Assembly: GCA_024752435.1 (NCBI GenBank)
Contig: CP103026.1
Span: forward strand, 1,178,001 to 1,242,000
Source: Allantophomopsis cytisporea
Taxonomy: Eukaryota > Ascomycota > Leotiomycetes > Phacidiales > Phacidiaceae
Length of the DNA: 64,000 nucleotides
Direction: 5' to 3'
This document shows, piece after piece, positions 37,679-50,512 of this stretch; the stretch's first letter is position 1, and each line of letters starts with the position of its first letter. Made by a program: the position numbers and the translations under genes. Below the pieces are notes generated by a model. The model ran no database searches. It worked only from the letters and a program-made list of their open reading frames with translations, and was not told the origin of the DNA.

Positions 37679-38204
37679 ATGAAGTTCTTCGCAACAGCCT
37701 TAGTCCTCCCTCTCTTCCTCGTCACAGTCTCCGCCGCCTCTGTACTTTCTACTACAAACGTCGCCACAGTCCTTGCTGGGGCGACCGATCAATCCGCCCT
37801 AACCGTGCCTGCAGACGCCATGGCAGCGATCACGAAGCTTGGCACAGGGGGTGCCAATGCCAGCACTTTGAGCAGTACGGAAACCGCAGCAATAGACACC
37901 TGTGTGACAAATGCGCGGAACAATAATACGGCAAGCAAGGCCGGACTAGGTGGTGGAACTGGCAGCGCTGGAAATATTGCTTTGTGAGTTGCTTTAAGGC
38001 TTGGGATGAGCTGTGCTGATAGATGATAGTGTGACGAACAAAGTGACCACTCACGCCTGCGAGACTGCTCAACAGCAGATCTCGGTTGCAAATGGTGGTG
38101 CGGCAAGCGATACGGATGTTAACCTCTTAATTTCGAATGTGGGCGTCCTGAATGTGAATACGAAGGCAGCTGCTGCGAAGAGAGCTGTAAAATTCCGGTC
38201 GTAG
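37679..38204 (+). CDS. small secreted protein, two exons, unknown family
   Basis: Exons 37679-37983 and 38030-38204 flank a 46-nt GTGAGT...ATAG intron; the joined codon is Phe. The product is 159 residues. A clear signal peptide (MKFFATALVLPLFLVTVSA, residues 1-19) is followed by an Ala/Thr/Ser/Asn-rich mature chain with only two cysteines (in DTCVTN and HACETA), which could form one disulphide, and a Gly-rich linker at the intron. There is no membrane anchor. I do not recognise the family. It could be a wall-associated protein or a secreted factor; the sequence alone does not show which. It is convergent with the Vps11 gene, 314 bases apart. Confidence 0.82.
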
Positions 38205-38518
38205 TTATTGAGTGTCGGAGAATAAAGAAAATGCCTTTCAAGCCAAGTGACTTGCTCCTTGAAATGATTGAGATCCAAACTGTGACGACGCTAAAGATCA
38301 TGCCAACCGAATATCTGCCTATGCCATCAGTCAGTTGTGCTGATGAAAAGTTTCGAGCTATTTCCTGATGTTAGATATGCTTGGATTGAAAACCGCCGTC
38401 ATACACCTACCTCTATCTTCAGCAAAAGGGTTATACCCGACTATCACTTGGCGTTCTTGTAAAATCTCTAACGAATGGAATACAGGGCTCGCAAAAACTC
38501 ATTGGATATCTTACATAA
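38205..38518. other. shared 3' region between convergent genes
   Basis: Short spacer between the stop of the secreted-protein gene and the stop of the Vps11 gene on the opposite strand. It should hold both 3' UTRs; nothing else is seen. Confidence 0.6.
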
Positions 38519-41500
38519 CTATTCCAAAGTCGGTACACCCATAACCCCTCTTCCAAAAAATTCACTAATAGTACCAAAGCGATCACCGCTTCTGCTAAGG
38601 GCATCGACAAACATATCATGCCTCTCAGCAGTTTCATCCTGGGCCTTCCTAATGGCCTTTATCGTATCGTTGTTCTTTTGACAAACTGGACATTCAACCT
38701 CCTCATCCTGCACGTTGAGACATCTCTGATGGAAACTGTGTTTGCACAAGAAGTGCACCGTAGGTAGGTCCAAGGGGGATCCGCACAGGCTACAGCGACC
38801 AGGTCGGAAAACTTGAGGTTTGGATCCCAGGTCGGCAATTTCTGCACGTTTGGTCGTCGTTTCAGTTCGGTAGGAATCAATAAGGCGTCGGTTATTGGAG
38901 ATTTCTTTGCGCTCGCGCTCAATGGTATCTTGCAAGTAAGTCTTCACCATACCCATTGTAGCAACAGCGTTAGTGCTGAGTGTCTGGATAACTTGCAATG
39001 GAGCCATGAGACCATCGTTGTCGATCTTCTTGAGAACGGCATCAAGTTCGTCGCCTGCTTCTTCGAGCACACGTGCATCAGATGTGAAGTAAGCCAAAGC
39101 GGCGGGATAGAGTTGTGGTTCGTCTGGACCATACTTGCGAAGAGCTTTGATGGCCCCTCGAGTATCTTTGGCGTTGGTATAAGATCGGAAAATATCAAAG
39201 ACTAAACCGGCCTGTTCACGGACAAGGACAGTCCCATCTTTGAATCCTGAGAGATGTGACAAAAGTAGCACATTTGAAGTATCGATTGGGATGTCGCGGC
39301 CTTCAATTAACTTTTTAGCCTTTGCTTCCCATTCGTCCTGATCCGCACCATTACGCTCATTAGCCTTATGAAGATACATTTCGAAAAGGGTAGTGTATAA
39401 ATCGATCTTATCATTTTCTTTGACATCTGTTTCTTTGAGACATGCTTCTAAGAAGACAATAAATTCTTCAGGGTGGTCCACAAAAGAGGAAAATGCTGTT
39501 CGTGGTTGAGGCGGATTATAATCTGGAATCAACAGTCGAGCTTCATCCTGAATGATTTGAGTATCGCTGATCGTGGGTTCTATGTTGCCTTGTGTTGCGG
39601 GGGACTTGATGGCTGAAGTGTTCATATATGGGAGGGGAAGTAGATTTGTGAGGTTCTGTACGGCATTTGCCGCTCCAGCAGCATAGCCATTTGAGGGTGT
39701 TGGGATTTGAGAGACCGGAAGATCTTTCTTTGGTTGATAGTGATTTGTGTAATAGTCGATGAAAATTTTGGTGGTGTCTTTTGGGCAGTGTTCCAGAAGG
39801 ACTCGAGCATACTTCATCAGATTTGGATAGGCCTGACATCGTCAGCAAATTGTATGGCAAACTTTTGATGGGCATCTTACAGATTCAGGTTCAAGTCGCC
39901 ATATGTAGTCCAGGGCCTGCTCATACTCTTTCGAATCTTCAATCATGATATCCACCACAAGTTCATGTTCTCCATGTTTTGTCGCAAGGTAAGCTGCTTG
40001 TTCATAATAGCCACCTTGTCGACACATAGAGATAGCAGTATCAAGATCGAACTTTAGGTCACCAGGAGACTTTATGAAGTTCTCGAGCTTGTCGATGTCT
40101 TTCAGTTTTGCGTAACAATTTAGCAGCAAAGTCGTATGATCAGCTGTAGCTTTGTGAACCTCGTGGAGTTCTTCGAGATATTCAATTAAGTTGTGTATCC
40201 GCTGAGTGTCAAGATACTGTACAATATCAGCATATGCGCAATATCTTGTCCGTATTTATGGTTCATACCTTGCGAATGACTTGCGATGGTTCCGTGTTAT
40301 CAATTGCCTTTAGGTAATTCTGCATAGCTCCATCATAATCTGCTTTCTGATATAGATAGTCACCATATTTTCTGAAGATGACGTTCTGCTGCAGAGCATC
40401 TAAACCAGACTTCTGCGCAAGATTAATGGCATAGATAAACAAGTTTCTCTGATAAAGAATCTCAAGTCTTTGCGGGAGAGACTTCTCATGGAATCGGTTG
40501 AGCTGTTAAGTGTCAGTCACAGAATCTGGGATTTCAATGAGACTATACCTTGCCATCTTGAGTCAACATGTACAGATCCCCCCAGGCGATGAACATAGTC
40601 TTCACAGCAGAAATTAGTGACTGCGAATGGGCTACGAACTTTAGATCAGTATCAAGGAGGGTGAAGGTGGATGTGTTGAAGATCTCATCAGCTTGACCAC
40701 CAAACCTTCGAAGAGCACTTGATTTATTGGTGGCAGTGGTGGCAGGTGGAGAGACGAGGGCGATATAGTCTCCATAGACCGTGACAAAGCTTTTTGGTCC
40801 ATCGTATGCATAACAAGGCCCTCTTCCATCAGGACCATAGTGGTAAATAGCATCATCTCGGACGACCACAATATCACCACTTCTTCTGTCAACTGTCATA
40901 CAACCCACTCCACACCCAGTATCTTCCAAAGCACGTGCGGGCTGGCCTTGCCCCTTGCCAGATATGACTAACTTCAGGATTCGGTTTGTGGTTGCGACGT
41001 ATAGAGTTGTGAGTTTCGAATTCTCTCGGAATTCCACGCCCGTAATTGGCTCTTCTGATTCGAACACGATTCGTTGCTTCGCTCCTCGGTCATGGATCAG
41101 GTCGCCTCGAATTACAGTGACAGCCCCGTTGGCAAACCCAACTGCCAGCTGAGATAGGTCGTCCAGAGCAGTAAATGCAGATATCTGCGACGTCAGCAGA
41201 GCTCTGTCATAGTCTTTGGAGTAGAGGTTCATACAGGAAATGGCCTTCGTCCATTGTGAATTGTAAGAGTCGATTGACATGTCGGTAGACCAGTCTTCTT
41301 TGTGGGTTTATCCAATGCCCACACTTTCAGGGTTGGCTCCTGGGACAGATCTTCCTAGTCTGAATCAGCAATTGTCCTATTCAATTGGGTTCGAAACACC
41401 GACAGCTATAGTAACTAATAGTGATGTGCCCTCCACTTGCTTCATGTGTGTAATCGCCCCTGTTTCGTAAGCTTGGAAGGATTGTAGCACTTTGAAGGCC

Positions 41501-41737
41501 GAAGATAGGATGCGGACATGTCCATCATAGCTGCCGAGGAACAGGTTCCCGGAGCCCGAACATGCACAGCTGACTTGGTCGTTCTCAAGGAAGGAGATAG
41601 TTTCGCTATCTTGGGGTTTGATTTGCGTCACCTCGAAGAAGTCGAATGTTTTCCACTATGCCTTAGTCAGATACGGTGTAGCTATACTTTGCGCGCGCGC
41701 AGCTATTGAAGCATCAACATACCGATGTCAAGGCCAT
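38519..41737 (-). CDS. vps11: vacuolar protein sorting protein Vps11 (Pep5), HOPS/CORVET subunit, seven exons
   Basis: Core subunit of the HOPS and CORVET tethering complexes at endosomes and the vacuole. Minus-strand exons: 41737-41723, 41655-41404, 41354-41235, 41184-40549, 40502-40269, 40216-39881 and 39832-38519; every join is in frame and gives 968 residues, normal for Vps11. Exon 1 codes only five residues (MALTS), followed by WKTFDFFEVTQIK. The N-terminal beta-propeller contains LKVWALDKP and AFTALDDLSQLAVGFANG. The middle is an alpha-solenoid of clathrin-repeat type (LLLNCYAKLKD, YARVLLEHCPKDT). The C-terminal RING-H2 is at about residues 878-921 (CSLCG...CKHSFHQRC...CPVC). Intron 2 uses an unusual GTCGGT donor. 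Gene identity is secure. Confidence 0.96.
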
Positions 41738-44413
41738 ATCTCGGGTTGTAGGTGAGCAACTCACACACTACCAGACTGCGCAGTATGACGATCTCTAACT
41801 GCACGGCGAATGAGCCAGCGAGAGAGAGGTTTGCAGTGATATGATGAGGGTTCGCAGTAAAGCTGTACGCTCAATTAAGCTCCAAACTGCCATTGTGCAC
41901 TTGAGTAAGCGGCGGGATGACGCGTGCGGGAGGCTCCATCGGGGCGTGATTCTAGACATCGCTCCCAAACGCGCCCGTGCCTGCACCTTCACATACAAAA
42001 AACTGATCATTGCAGGCTGAACACGCGAAATCATCACCGAATCCTTCTAGTCATAAACTCTCCTTCAACTTTTGAGTCAAACCATTTTATTTTCCACGAA
42101 ACATAGAAAATCGATAGTTTTGGTCATTTCGAGATTGTTCAGATGGAGTGCCTGATATGGGGCGGTTAAAGCTTGCCGTCATTCTCCTGTATATTTCTCA
42201 AGCTCGAGGCTAGCAGGAGTATTCTCAGCCCTCAGAGTACTGAAAAGCCAGACTCCATTACTCTCACAACCTTATCGTCCTCTCATGATTCTTGGCTTCA
42301 TCAGCAGATGACTGTTCACATAAGGTACATCCCATCTTGACACCAGGCTTGTCGATCATGTCGTGCTTTACCATCTGATGACCGGCACAAAGACCGCCCT
42401 TACTGAAATGTCATGCTCAGGAAAGTTCAATGGACGATATGCATGTGGAAGATACTATTTGACTCTTCTCTATCGCGGGCGGTCATTGCTGCCATTCATC
42501 AGCCGTCTTACTGCAAGACCGAACATACCTGTAGCTCCAACCGACAACAAATGGATGCTTTCCGCCCTGGTTCCCAACTAGTCAGAGGAGCACCAGGCCT
42601 AGAGTATTCGAGTTACCAGGGGAAAAAACCAGCCAGTCTTTATTCTTACTGCAGAGTTCTCGGGGTAACTTACCATTCGAGTCTTCTTAGCTCAATAAAC
42701 ACCACGGTCATAATCACTCAACTACTGGATCCGAACAATGTGGCTTCTTTCGGTGAAGGACTTCGGGAGTGCTCATGAAGCCACTGATCTTATGACGATT
42801 TCAGAGAGTGGATTGTAACAGTTGTCTTTCAGCCATACTTGCAGTCTTCTTGAGTTTTGAGTCTTCTGACCCGATTGTCGATCTCTGACTTGTAACATGG
42901 TGACATGTTTACTAAGAGATGTAATGTATAAACTACAGGCATCTGTCCCGGTCTGCTGCTCAGACGTGATTGGTCTCCAAAAGTCAACGTGGCACAAATT
43001 CGGGGAAGTATATTTGAGGATAAGCAACTGGATCGTGGGAACATGTGGCGGGACACACATCCGAAGGAACTACCAAATTGCATATCAACAAGGGCAAGTG
43101 AACGTGCGGTCACAAATCCAGAACGTCGTTTTATTTTCACTAAATTCTAGCCTTAAATTTCTAATCGAGGCGCTTTCACGAATACAAGTTGATTCTCATC
43201 CTGTAAATCTGGCAGAAATTCCATACTAAGCTCACCTTTGTTCAAGGAATATAGTGACTGGGTTCAGAGCGACAATTCTTAACATTCAAGAGCCATCTCG
43301 TTTATCTCTTATACTTCTTACACTTTGACATAACCATGGTCATGCAAACCCATGTTCTGAGTGAGCATTGATGACGAGGTTTGTTGGTTCCGGTGGATTC
43401 TTTCTGCATGCCAGCGGAGATTATTATGCTTGTGCTCCAGTCACTGACAGATTTTCCCGGATCCTGGCATCCCGAGGAAAAGGCTGCAAGGGACTGACCT
43501 GAAAGATGGAGAATAGATAAGAGAAAATAATAAGTGATGCTTCTCTGTTGTACTAGATCTACTATCTGCAACGTTACACAAGCGTCTCGTAATATGGATA
43601 GTTTTCTTCTGGTATTGTATCCGTATTGCTATATATCGTCTACTTGCGCTGAATCGATAGTTTACCACGGAGACTTCCCAACTACGACCCGGTACAACCA
43701 GAGATGTACACAGTGATACCTTGCTATGCAATGCCATCTTTCGACACATGGTGATCGTATCACTGGTGCCAAGCGTTTTCAGGCTTGCTCGAATTGGACC
43801 AAGAGCACCCTTGCCTTCTGTTAGCTGCGTGGATACGGTAGATATTTATTTGCTCGCTTTAATTCTTCCAACCTCACCTCTTGTCTTCCCATGATGTAAG
43901 GAGTCATGCACAGTCACCCATTGATGCATATACTTTTCATAAGCAGCCCATGAAGCACTATCGACACCACAACCATGTTGACCTCTTTCTTAAACAAGTT
44001 AGTAACGCTGGTATCTATTCTACCGGCCGGTTTATGGCGAACTACGCCGAGCTATGCCCTTTCATGACATCCCGGTATTGACTACTTCCTTCCAACCCTT
44101 CGGCATGTCAGTTCACCTCTGAGGTGGGATTGTGGGATAGATCGTAGCAAGGATCTTCAAGGGCCTCGAAGCGGGGTGGGGATAATTCGTGCGTAAGCAG
44201 CGTTTTGCATGCTACAATTCCTTATCACAGTCTAAAGTACATCTAGATATGGCGTCTTGTCAAGCGGGGCAAAATCATCTCCTTCAAGAGCTCAAAAGTC
44301 AACTATAAAGTACCTGCCTCAATCCACCTCTTTCTTCATCTCCCCGATCATATTCCCAGTACATCATATACACTCAAACACTCAAACGCATAATCCAAAA
44401 AGATATATCCATC
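41738..44413. other. intergenic region upstream of vps11 and of the dioxygenase gene
   Basis: The two flanking genes are transcribed away from it, so both promoters lie here. Short frames (for example 42413-42778 +, 42829-43140 -, 43441-43749 -) have no recognisable feature. Confidence 0.5.
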
Positions 44414-45727
44414 ATGGCACCAATGGCTGTTGAAGTTTACCCGTCCCAATTCCATGACTTGAAGGTCAAAGCTCAGCAGATCGTCTCCTCGCAAACCATA
44501 CCAGCTGCCAAGAAGCTCATCAAGGAGCCTATCAAGCTTACCGGAGCTCTTGATAGATACGAACAGTTTGACATGACGCCAGCTCTTGGAAGAGAATTCC
44601 CAAATGCCAAGTTAGCCGAATGGCTCGCTGCTTCGAACGCTGATGAACTTATCCGTGAGCTTGCTGTCATGGGTGAGTCAAGTGTTCCTATTTCTCGAGC
44701 ATAAATCTAACTCCATTAGTCTCCCAGCGAGGTGTTGTCTTCTTCCGTGCACAAGATGATCTTGACAACGATGCTCAGAAGGCTCTTTGCCAGAAGCTTG
44801 GTGAACTGACTGGCAAGCCATCGGACTCCTCCCTCCACATTCACCCCATCTCAAACAGGTCCTTCCAGTGCAACAAGGATGATGAGATCAGCGTGATAAG
44901 TAACGACTTGGCCACTAAGATCTTCAAGGACCGCAAGACTGAGCAACATCAGAAGAAGCAGTCATTGAAGAAGGGCTGGCACTCGGATATCACTTTCGAG
45001 CCCGCCCCATCAGACTATGCTATCTTGAAGCTTACTGATATTCCAGCTCTTGGAGGTGGTATGTTTTTATTCCAAAAAAAAAATCTCATGATAATTACAG
45101 CTCTGATGGCATATAGATACCCTCTGGGCATCTGGATACGAAGTTTATGACCGCTTCTCCCCTGCCTACCAGCAATTTCTTGAAGGTCTGACCGCCACAT
45201 ATGCTCAGCCACTATTCACCCAAGCCGCCAAGGACAACCAATTCAAGTTGTATGCCGGCGAGCGTGGTTCTCCTCTCAACATTGGTGACGAGCTCTCTAC
45301 CGAGCACCCAGTCATTCGCACGAACCCGGTCACAGGTTGGAAATCCGTCTTCGCTGTTGGACACCATGTTCAGCACATCAATGGACTTACTGAGCGCGAG
45401 AGCTCTCATCTTCTTGATGAGTTCCTCAGAATGATCACTGAGAACCATGATCTTCAAGTCCGCTTCAAATGGAACAACAAGAATGATTTAGGTACGTGTG
45501 TCACTTTAGTTGCTTTATAACAACCTGCTGACATCGATATAGCTATCTGGGACAACAGGTCAACCTACCATGCTGCCACTTACGATTACGATGGTATGGG
45601 TCTTCGCACAGGCCAGCGCTCTGTTGGTATTGGTGAGGTTCCATACCTCGACCCAGCCTCTAAGAGCAAGCGTGAGGCTGAGGGTGAAGAATACATGGAG
45701 CCAGGACCAGGTTTCACCGTTTTCTAA
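44414..45727 (+). CDS. TauD/TfdA family 2-oxoglutarate- and Fe(II)-dependent dioxygenase, four exons
   Basis: Exons 44414-44672, 44720-45058, 45117-45491 and 45543-45727 join in frame to 385 residues, the usual length for fungal sulfonate/taurine-type dioxygenases. The iron triad is visible: His174 and Asp176 in GWHSDI and distal His334 in TYHAAT; Arg350 in RTGQRSV is placed to bind 2-oxoglutarate. VSQRGVVFFRAQ and HPVIRTNPVTGWKSVF are typical of the family. Fungal members release sulfite from sulfonates or hydroxylate other small acids; the substrate cannot be assigned. No targeting signal is seen, so it is probably cytosolic. Translation starts in the context ATCATGGC, about 70 bases after a run of CACTCAAAC repeats in the leader. 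Confidence 0.93.
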
Positions 45728-46603
45728 ATTTAATGTCTCACATTCCGGGATTTTATGTATTTGATGACCTAGAGTTTTTAAGAAATTCCATGTTCAATCG
45801 TTTTTGTTATATCAGAAGACACGGTGCAAGTGTAGACTTCACCTACGGAATGTAATACGTGCCGCAAATTCTGCTTCAGGCAAAAGTTTCATCCCATCAT
45901 ACTTCTCATGTTTTCAAGCAGACTAGATGAGTAGATCCTACCTTCTGCTCCTTAAATTGTTTCAGAGATTGTAAATTCTGCTGCTGTGAATAGACATGTG
46001 GACAGTTCATAATGATCTTTACTTGAAATTAAAGACTCTTTTCCGTTACAGATATGTTTATTTTGTTATGTGTCAAAGAATATTCAATCGATGTATTGTG
46101 ATCTTTTCAAAACAAGACACTCAGAGCTAGACATAACTGTTGGTCTAATGAGTATATCTGCAGTAATATAGTACCAAGATATGCTACACAAGCAGTGCCA
46201 AGCTCGGCATGATAGTGTTATACTTATCAGTACTATTGTCGTGTTATCAATAGCCAAATCTGGTCTATGAACTAAGTACCTGATTTCCAAGTTCAGCATA
46301 TATCTGCTCCATAATATTTTGGGAGTGGGACGGGAAGCCTTGTAGTGTTGCCAGATCCAATAGTCTTCTTATATTATTCAAGCCTATACACATAGTTATC
46401 AAGGTTTGAAACTTCAGGTGGACAAAGCTTGGTTTATAATATCTATGAGATCAACTACCTAATCGTGTCTAGGCCTTACAAACACACTTTCGATGTGTTG
46501 TGCACTCACCTCTTCATGAAGCCTTTGAATCTCTGAAACTCAGTTCAACACTGAGAATACAAGTCTACTTATCTCCATAGCCTCTGTCGCAATTGGACCT
46601 AAC
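45728..46603. other. 3' region between convergent genes
   Basis: AT-leaning spacer between the stops of the dioxygenase gene and the minus-strand unknown gene. It contains their 3' UTRs; no further gene is seen. Confidence 0.55.
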
Positions 46604-47368
46604 CTACTCCATTATCAGCTTGACCACAATCGCAAAACCGGTCTCAGTCTCATAAAGACCAAAAGCATTTGTCCGTCGAAACGCAACTTCCTCTGCCGCA
46701 ACACGCATCACAACCTCTTTTTTGTTCTCTACCCTCACAGCACGTACAGGTTCCTTCTCCGTCATCTTCGGATTCCTCCTCCACCAACTCCTCCCCTTCC
46801 CCTTCAAATCCTTCTCATTCACAGCAGCTGGAGAAGGCTCATTCTCTCGCGCGGGTATCTCAGGTTGAAGGTATTGTGCCACCCGCTTCGCCATATCTCG
46901 GTCTTTCCACCATGCCATTATTTGTGCTTCTGCTTCTGCGTCTATACTGGTATCTGTACCCTTATCGTGATACTCATTCTTCTCCTTCTCCCCCGGCCTC
47001 TCCACCCTCCTGACATCCAAAAACTGTCCTACATACAAATCCCGTCCCGCAAGTGTCGCCTCTGGGCTTATAGCCGCGGCGGGGACGACATACATTGTCC
47101 CCTGTTGGAGACCCGTGGCCGCGAAGTCCGAGAACAAGGTCGATAGTTGGTTGCTGATGAGCGTTGTCGCTATACTATCGGTCTGCGTTGCTTGGAGGGA
47201 TTGTAGTGTGCGGGTAGTGATGATCTGCGTGGCCAGGTGCCGGAGCTGCGCTGAGAGGTCGAAGGTTTGTGGGGTAGTGCTGTCGATGTAGGAGGGTGGG
47301 AGCTCTCCGGTTGAATCTGATTCTTGATTATGATCAGGAACTTGGGGAGATAATTTGGTGGTAGTCAT
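46604..47368 (-). CDS. conserved-looking unknown protein, single exon, PPSY motif
   Basis: Intronless frame of 254 residues. The N-terminus is polar and carries LPPSYID, which fits a PPxY motif recognised by WW domains of Nedd4/Rsp5-type ubiquitin ligases. The middle (DLSAQLRHLATQIITTRTLQ and FSDFAATGLQQGTMYVVPAA) is ordered-looking. The C-terminal third is charged (WWKDRDMAKRVAQYLQPE, then Lys/Arg-rich), ending in AIVVKLIME. No signal peptide or membrane helix. I do not recognise a named family; codon composition and length support a real gene. The downstream neighbour is the convergent dioxygenase gene. Confidence 0.72.
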   Translation of the reverse strand: MTTTKLSPQVPDHNQESDSTGELPPSYIDSTTPQTFDLSAQLRHLATQIITTRTLQSLQATQTDSIATTLISNQLSTLFSDFAATGLQQGTMYVVPAAAISPEATLAGRDLYVGQFLDVRRVERPGEKEKNEYHDKGTDTSIDAEAEAQIMAWWKDRDMAKRVAQYLQPEIPARENEPSPAAVNEKDLKGKGRSWWRRNPKMTEKEPVRAVRVENKKEVVMRVAAEEVAFRRTNAFGLYETETGFAIVVKLIME

Positions 47369-48967
47369 CCTGAAGATCTAATGTCGAGGTTGCCCTATCA
47401 CTTGATTTCGGGTGATACCTATGTCAAGGCAATTCAAATTGGGTGACTATCAGAAATTCGAAGATCTGAGAGGAAATGGCTTTAGGTATGAGGCGTGTAT
47501 GAGTTATTTAATATGCCTTGTATAGCCGCGCTGGCTTGAAGCTTGAGAAGAATCAAGTACACAGATACCTACATAGTTTAGATTTAGATATCATCACATG
47601 ATATAAGCAGTTAGTACCTGGCATGTGGTTCAATGACAGGTTCTTGGGTCATCAGAGATCAGAGCAGTCATCTGAGGATCTACGTAGAAGAAAGCCCTGA
47701 GTCTCTGTTAAGATACCTACCTAGTCTAGCCGAGCCGTAGAGGTGGGAGGCAGTATGCGCAGCACAGCAGGATCCACTTCCAAAGGAGGGTAATGTAGAC
47801 AATCATTCTTTAAGCTATTCTGAAAACAGGAGTACTCAACCATATCAGGATTAGCTTTGCGCCTATGCGGTAAAAACACATGCAGGTATCTACATGTACT
47901 GGCTAAGTCCAGAACGAGCTGAACAAGCACTCACAGGGATCAATCAGAGTCTCACGAGAATTCCGTGAAAGTGGTCAAGCAGACAAGAAACCATTCATTC
48001 GGTAGGATACAGCTGCAATCCTAGAGGATTGAGAGGAAGACTGAGGTTTGGAGCTTATATGGCTGCTCCTGATCGTAAGATGCGAAGGACTCCCGCTGAG
48101 TCTTCCCGAATGAGAGATGTAGTCCTTCGGCATCCGATCCGTTCTTATAGGGAATTATATGTTAAATTATATGTTAGACACAAGACAAGTAAGGTGTGTT
48201 CAATGTAAGCAAGGTTTTTAAATGTCTTAACGGTCTTACCTATTCGCGTAGTGATTAGCCAGTCGGCTTGCTGCGGCTCTCTTGCCGCTCGGTGAGCTTA
48301 CTAGTGGCAGCCACGATTAGGCAGAAGGGCATACAAAGGGAATACATAGTAGGGTAAGGTAGGTATGTATGTAGACCACGTTCACCAAGGCTGACCACAA
48401 CTGACATCCAACCTTGGGACTACCTTACCGATCCATCAATCAATCTCGTCTTTTCTTATACGAAAATGCTTATACGAAGACACACTTGGAGTTGCACTGC
48501 CGCTCAATGGTTAATACATCTTGGCAAAATAATGAAGTGCGTGCTCTGACCTCTCTGGCTCTTTCTTACGTAGGTAATACACTCACTCCATTATCAAAGG
48601 ATTGCTCCTCCGAATGAAGAACCATGTCTATCTCTTACCACAGGAAGAATGGAAGACCGATACCCAACATTGACTGAATTTGTTTTATCATGAGCGGCTA
48701 TCATATCGAGGCTCCCCAGCCTGTGCATCACAAGCTTCTACTGTCCCGTGAGCCTTATGATGTTTGACAGACTGATATAAAGTGCTAGTTCTCCCTACGT
48801 TGTTGACCGTTCTATCTTTCTTTGATACAGGTCAGATCACAATTTCTATCATCGCTCTTTCTGTATATAATTACTTATACTTGTGTCTGCTACATAACAC
48901 CAACCTCCTCACACACCCCCGTCTGGACAACACTTACTCTGTATATTTTGATATCTCCAACGCCGCC
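47369..48967. other. intergenic region, divergent promoters
   Basis: Lies between the starts of the minus-strand unknown gene and the plus-strand flotillin gene. No coding signal. Two short copies of TATATGTTA occur near 48,158-48,176. Confidence 0.5.
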
Positions 48968-50512
48968 ATGATGCATTATGTTATTGCCTCCCCAGACGAG
49001 TATCTGGCCGTCACTGGCTCAGGGGTCAAGACAGTCAAAATTTGCAAAAGTACATGGGTTTGGCCTTTTCAAAGAGTATGCTCCGAGTCTTCCAATGATC
49101 TTTCTACAGGTAGCTAACATGACTCAAAGTGCCAACGTTTCAGCATTCAACCTCAGGACTACTCTATGAATTTACAGGCTATGACTAGAGAGAAGTTGCA
49201 GTTCCTTTTGCCGGTAGTCTTCACGGTCGGTCCAGATGTTAACCAACGCGGTGCATCAGCACCTCAATCTGCGAGAAATGCCGATGAGTTTGCCAACGAG
49301 GATCGTGGCGATTCACTAATGAAGTTTTCTATGCTTCTTGCACAAAATCAAGAGAAGAGCAAGAAGGGTGAACCCGCCGCTAAGCATGTAGAGAACATCG
49401 TTACTGGGATCATTGAAGGAGAAGTCCGAGTCCTTGTATCTTCAATGACAATGGAAGAAATCTTCACTGAGCGTGAAGAATTTAAACGCCGTATCTTCCA
49501 CAATATCCAATCCGAACTCGACCAATTCGGTCTCAAGATCTACAATGCAAACGTTAAGGAGTTGCGTGATGCGCCGCAAAGCAATTACTTCGAATCTCTT
49601 TCTCGCAAAGCACACGAAGGTGCCTCTAATCAGGCACGAGTAGATGTTGCTGACGCACAACTCTTGGGTAATGTTGGTGAAGCCCAGCGCGTTGGACAAC
49701 AAAACAGAGAGATTGCCAAGATCAACGCCGAGACGGCTGTACAAAAGACCGAGCGGGATAGTGAACGAGCCCAGGCGGAAGCCACTCTCGCTACTCGCAA
49801 GACTGTCTTCGATCGTGATGTCAAAATTGCTCAGATTGAGGCCAAACGCCAAACTGAAGCCAGGGACGAAGAGCTGAAGAAGGACGTTGAAACCAAGAGA
49901 GCTCAAACTGAGATGGAGCGTCTCCGTGCCTCGGATGTTGTCAAAGCTACTATCGCGAGAGAAGCCAAGGAGCAATCCGCGAACGCAAAAAATTACTCCG
50001 AGAAAGCCGACGCTGAAGCAGCGCTCTATCGCCAACAAAAGGACGCTGATGCCAGCGCCTACAAGACGCGTACAGCCGCTGAAGCCATGTTCCTGGCACG
50101 TACCAAGGAGGCCGAAGCTGCTTTGATCGCAAAGACTAAGGAGGCCGAGGGTATGGAGAAAATGGCTGCCGCGTATGCCAAGATGTCGACTGCACTTGGT
50201 GGTCCAGATGGCCTTATGCAGTACCTAATGCTCGAGAAGAATATTTATCCCGAGCTTGCACGTGCGAACGCCCAAGCTATCCATGGCATGGCGCCCAAGA
50301 TCTCGATCTGGAATACCGGCGATGCGGGCGCTGGTGGAGAGGCACAAGATGCTACCAAGAGCATCAGGAACATCTATCAAATGCTCCCGCCGCTCATGTC
50401 GACTATCAATGACCAGACTGGCATCACGCTTCCTGAGTGGCAGTTTGGGAAGATGGGTGACCGTGTTGGTATGAAAGAAGTGAATGGTACGAAGCAAGTC
50501 AATGAGAAGTAA
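48968..50512 (+). CDS. flotillin/reggie-like protein (SPFH/PHB domain), two exons
   Basis: Exons 48968-49075 and 49130-50512 are joined by a 54-nt intron (GTATGC...AAAG) to give 496 residues. The first exon encodes the start of the SPFH domain (MMHYVIASPDEYLAVTGSG) in a GCCGCCATG context. The second continues FSIQPQDYSMNLQAMTREKL and LPVVFTVGPD, which define a flotillin-type PHB domain over about residues 1-190. The long middle is an Ala/Glu/Lys coiled coil with KEAE repeats (AEAMFLARTKEAEAALIAKT), typical of the flotillin domain that oligomerises. The C-terminus is short. Flotillins sit on the inner face of plasma membrane microdomains. The acceptor is AAAG rather than YAG, but the WPFQR-CQRFSIQP junction is well supported by family sequence. 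Confidence 0.93.

Noticed and set aside
49442..50038. 198-codon minus-strand frame inside the flotillin gene
   Set aside because: It is the antisense shadow of the coiled-coil coding sequence, whose codon bias keeps the reverse frame open.
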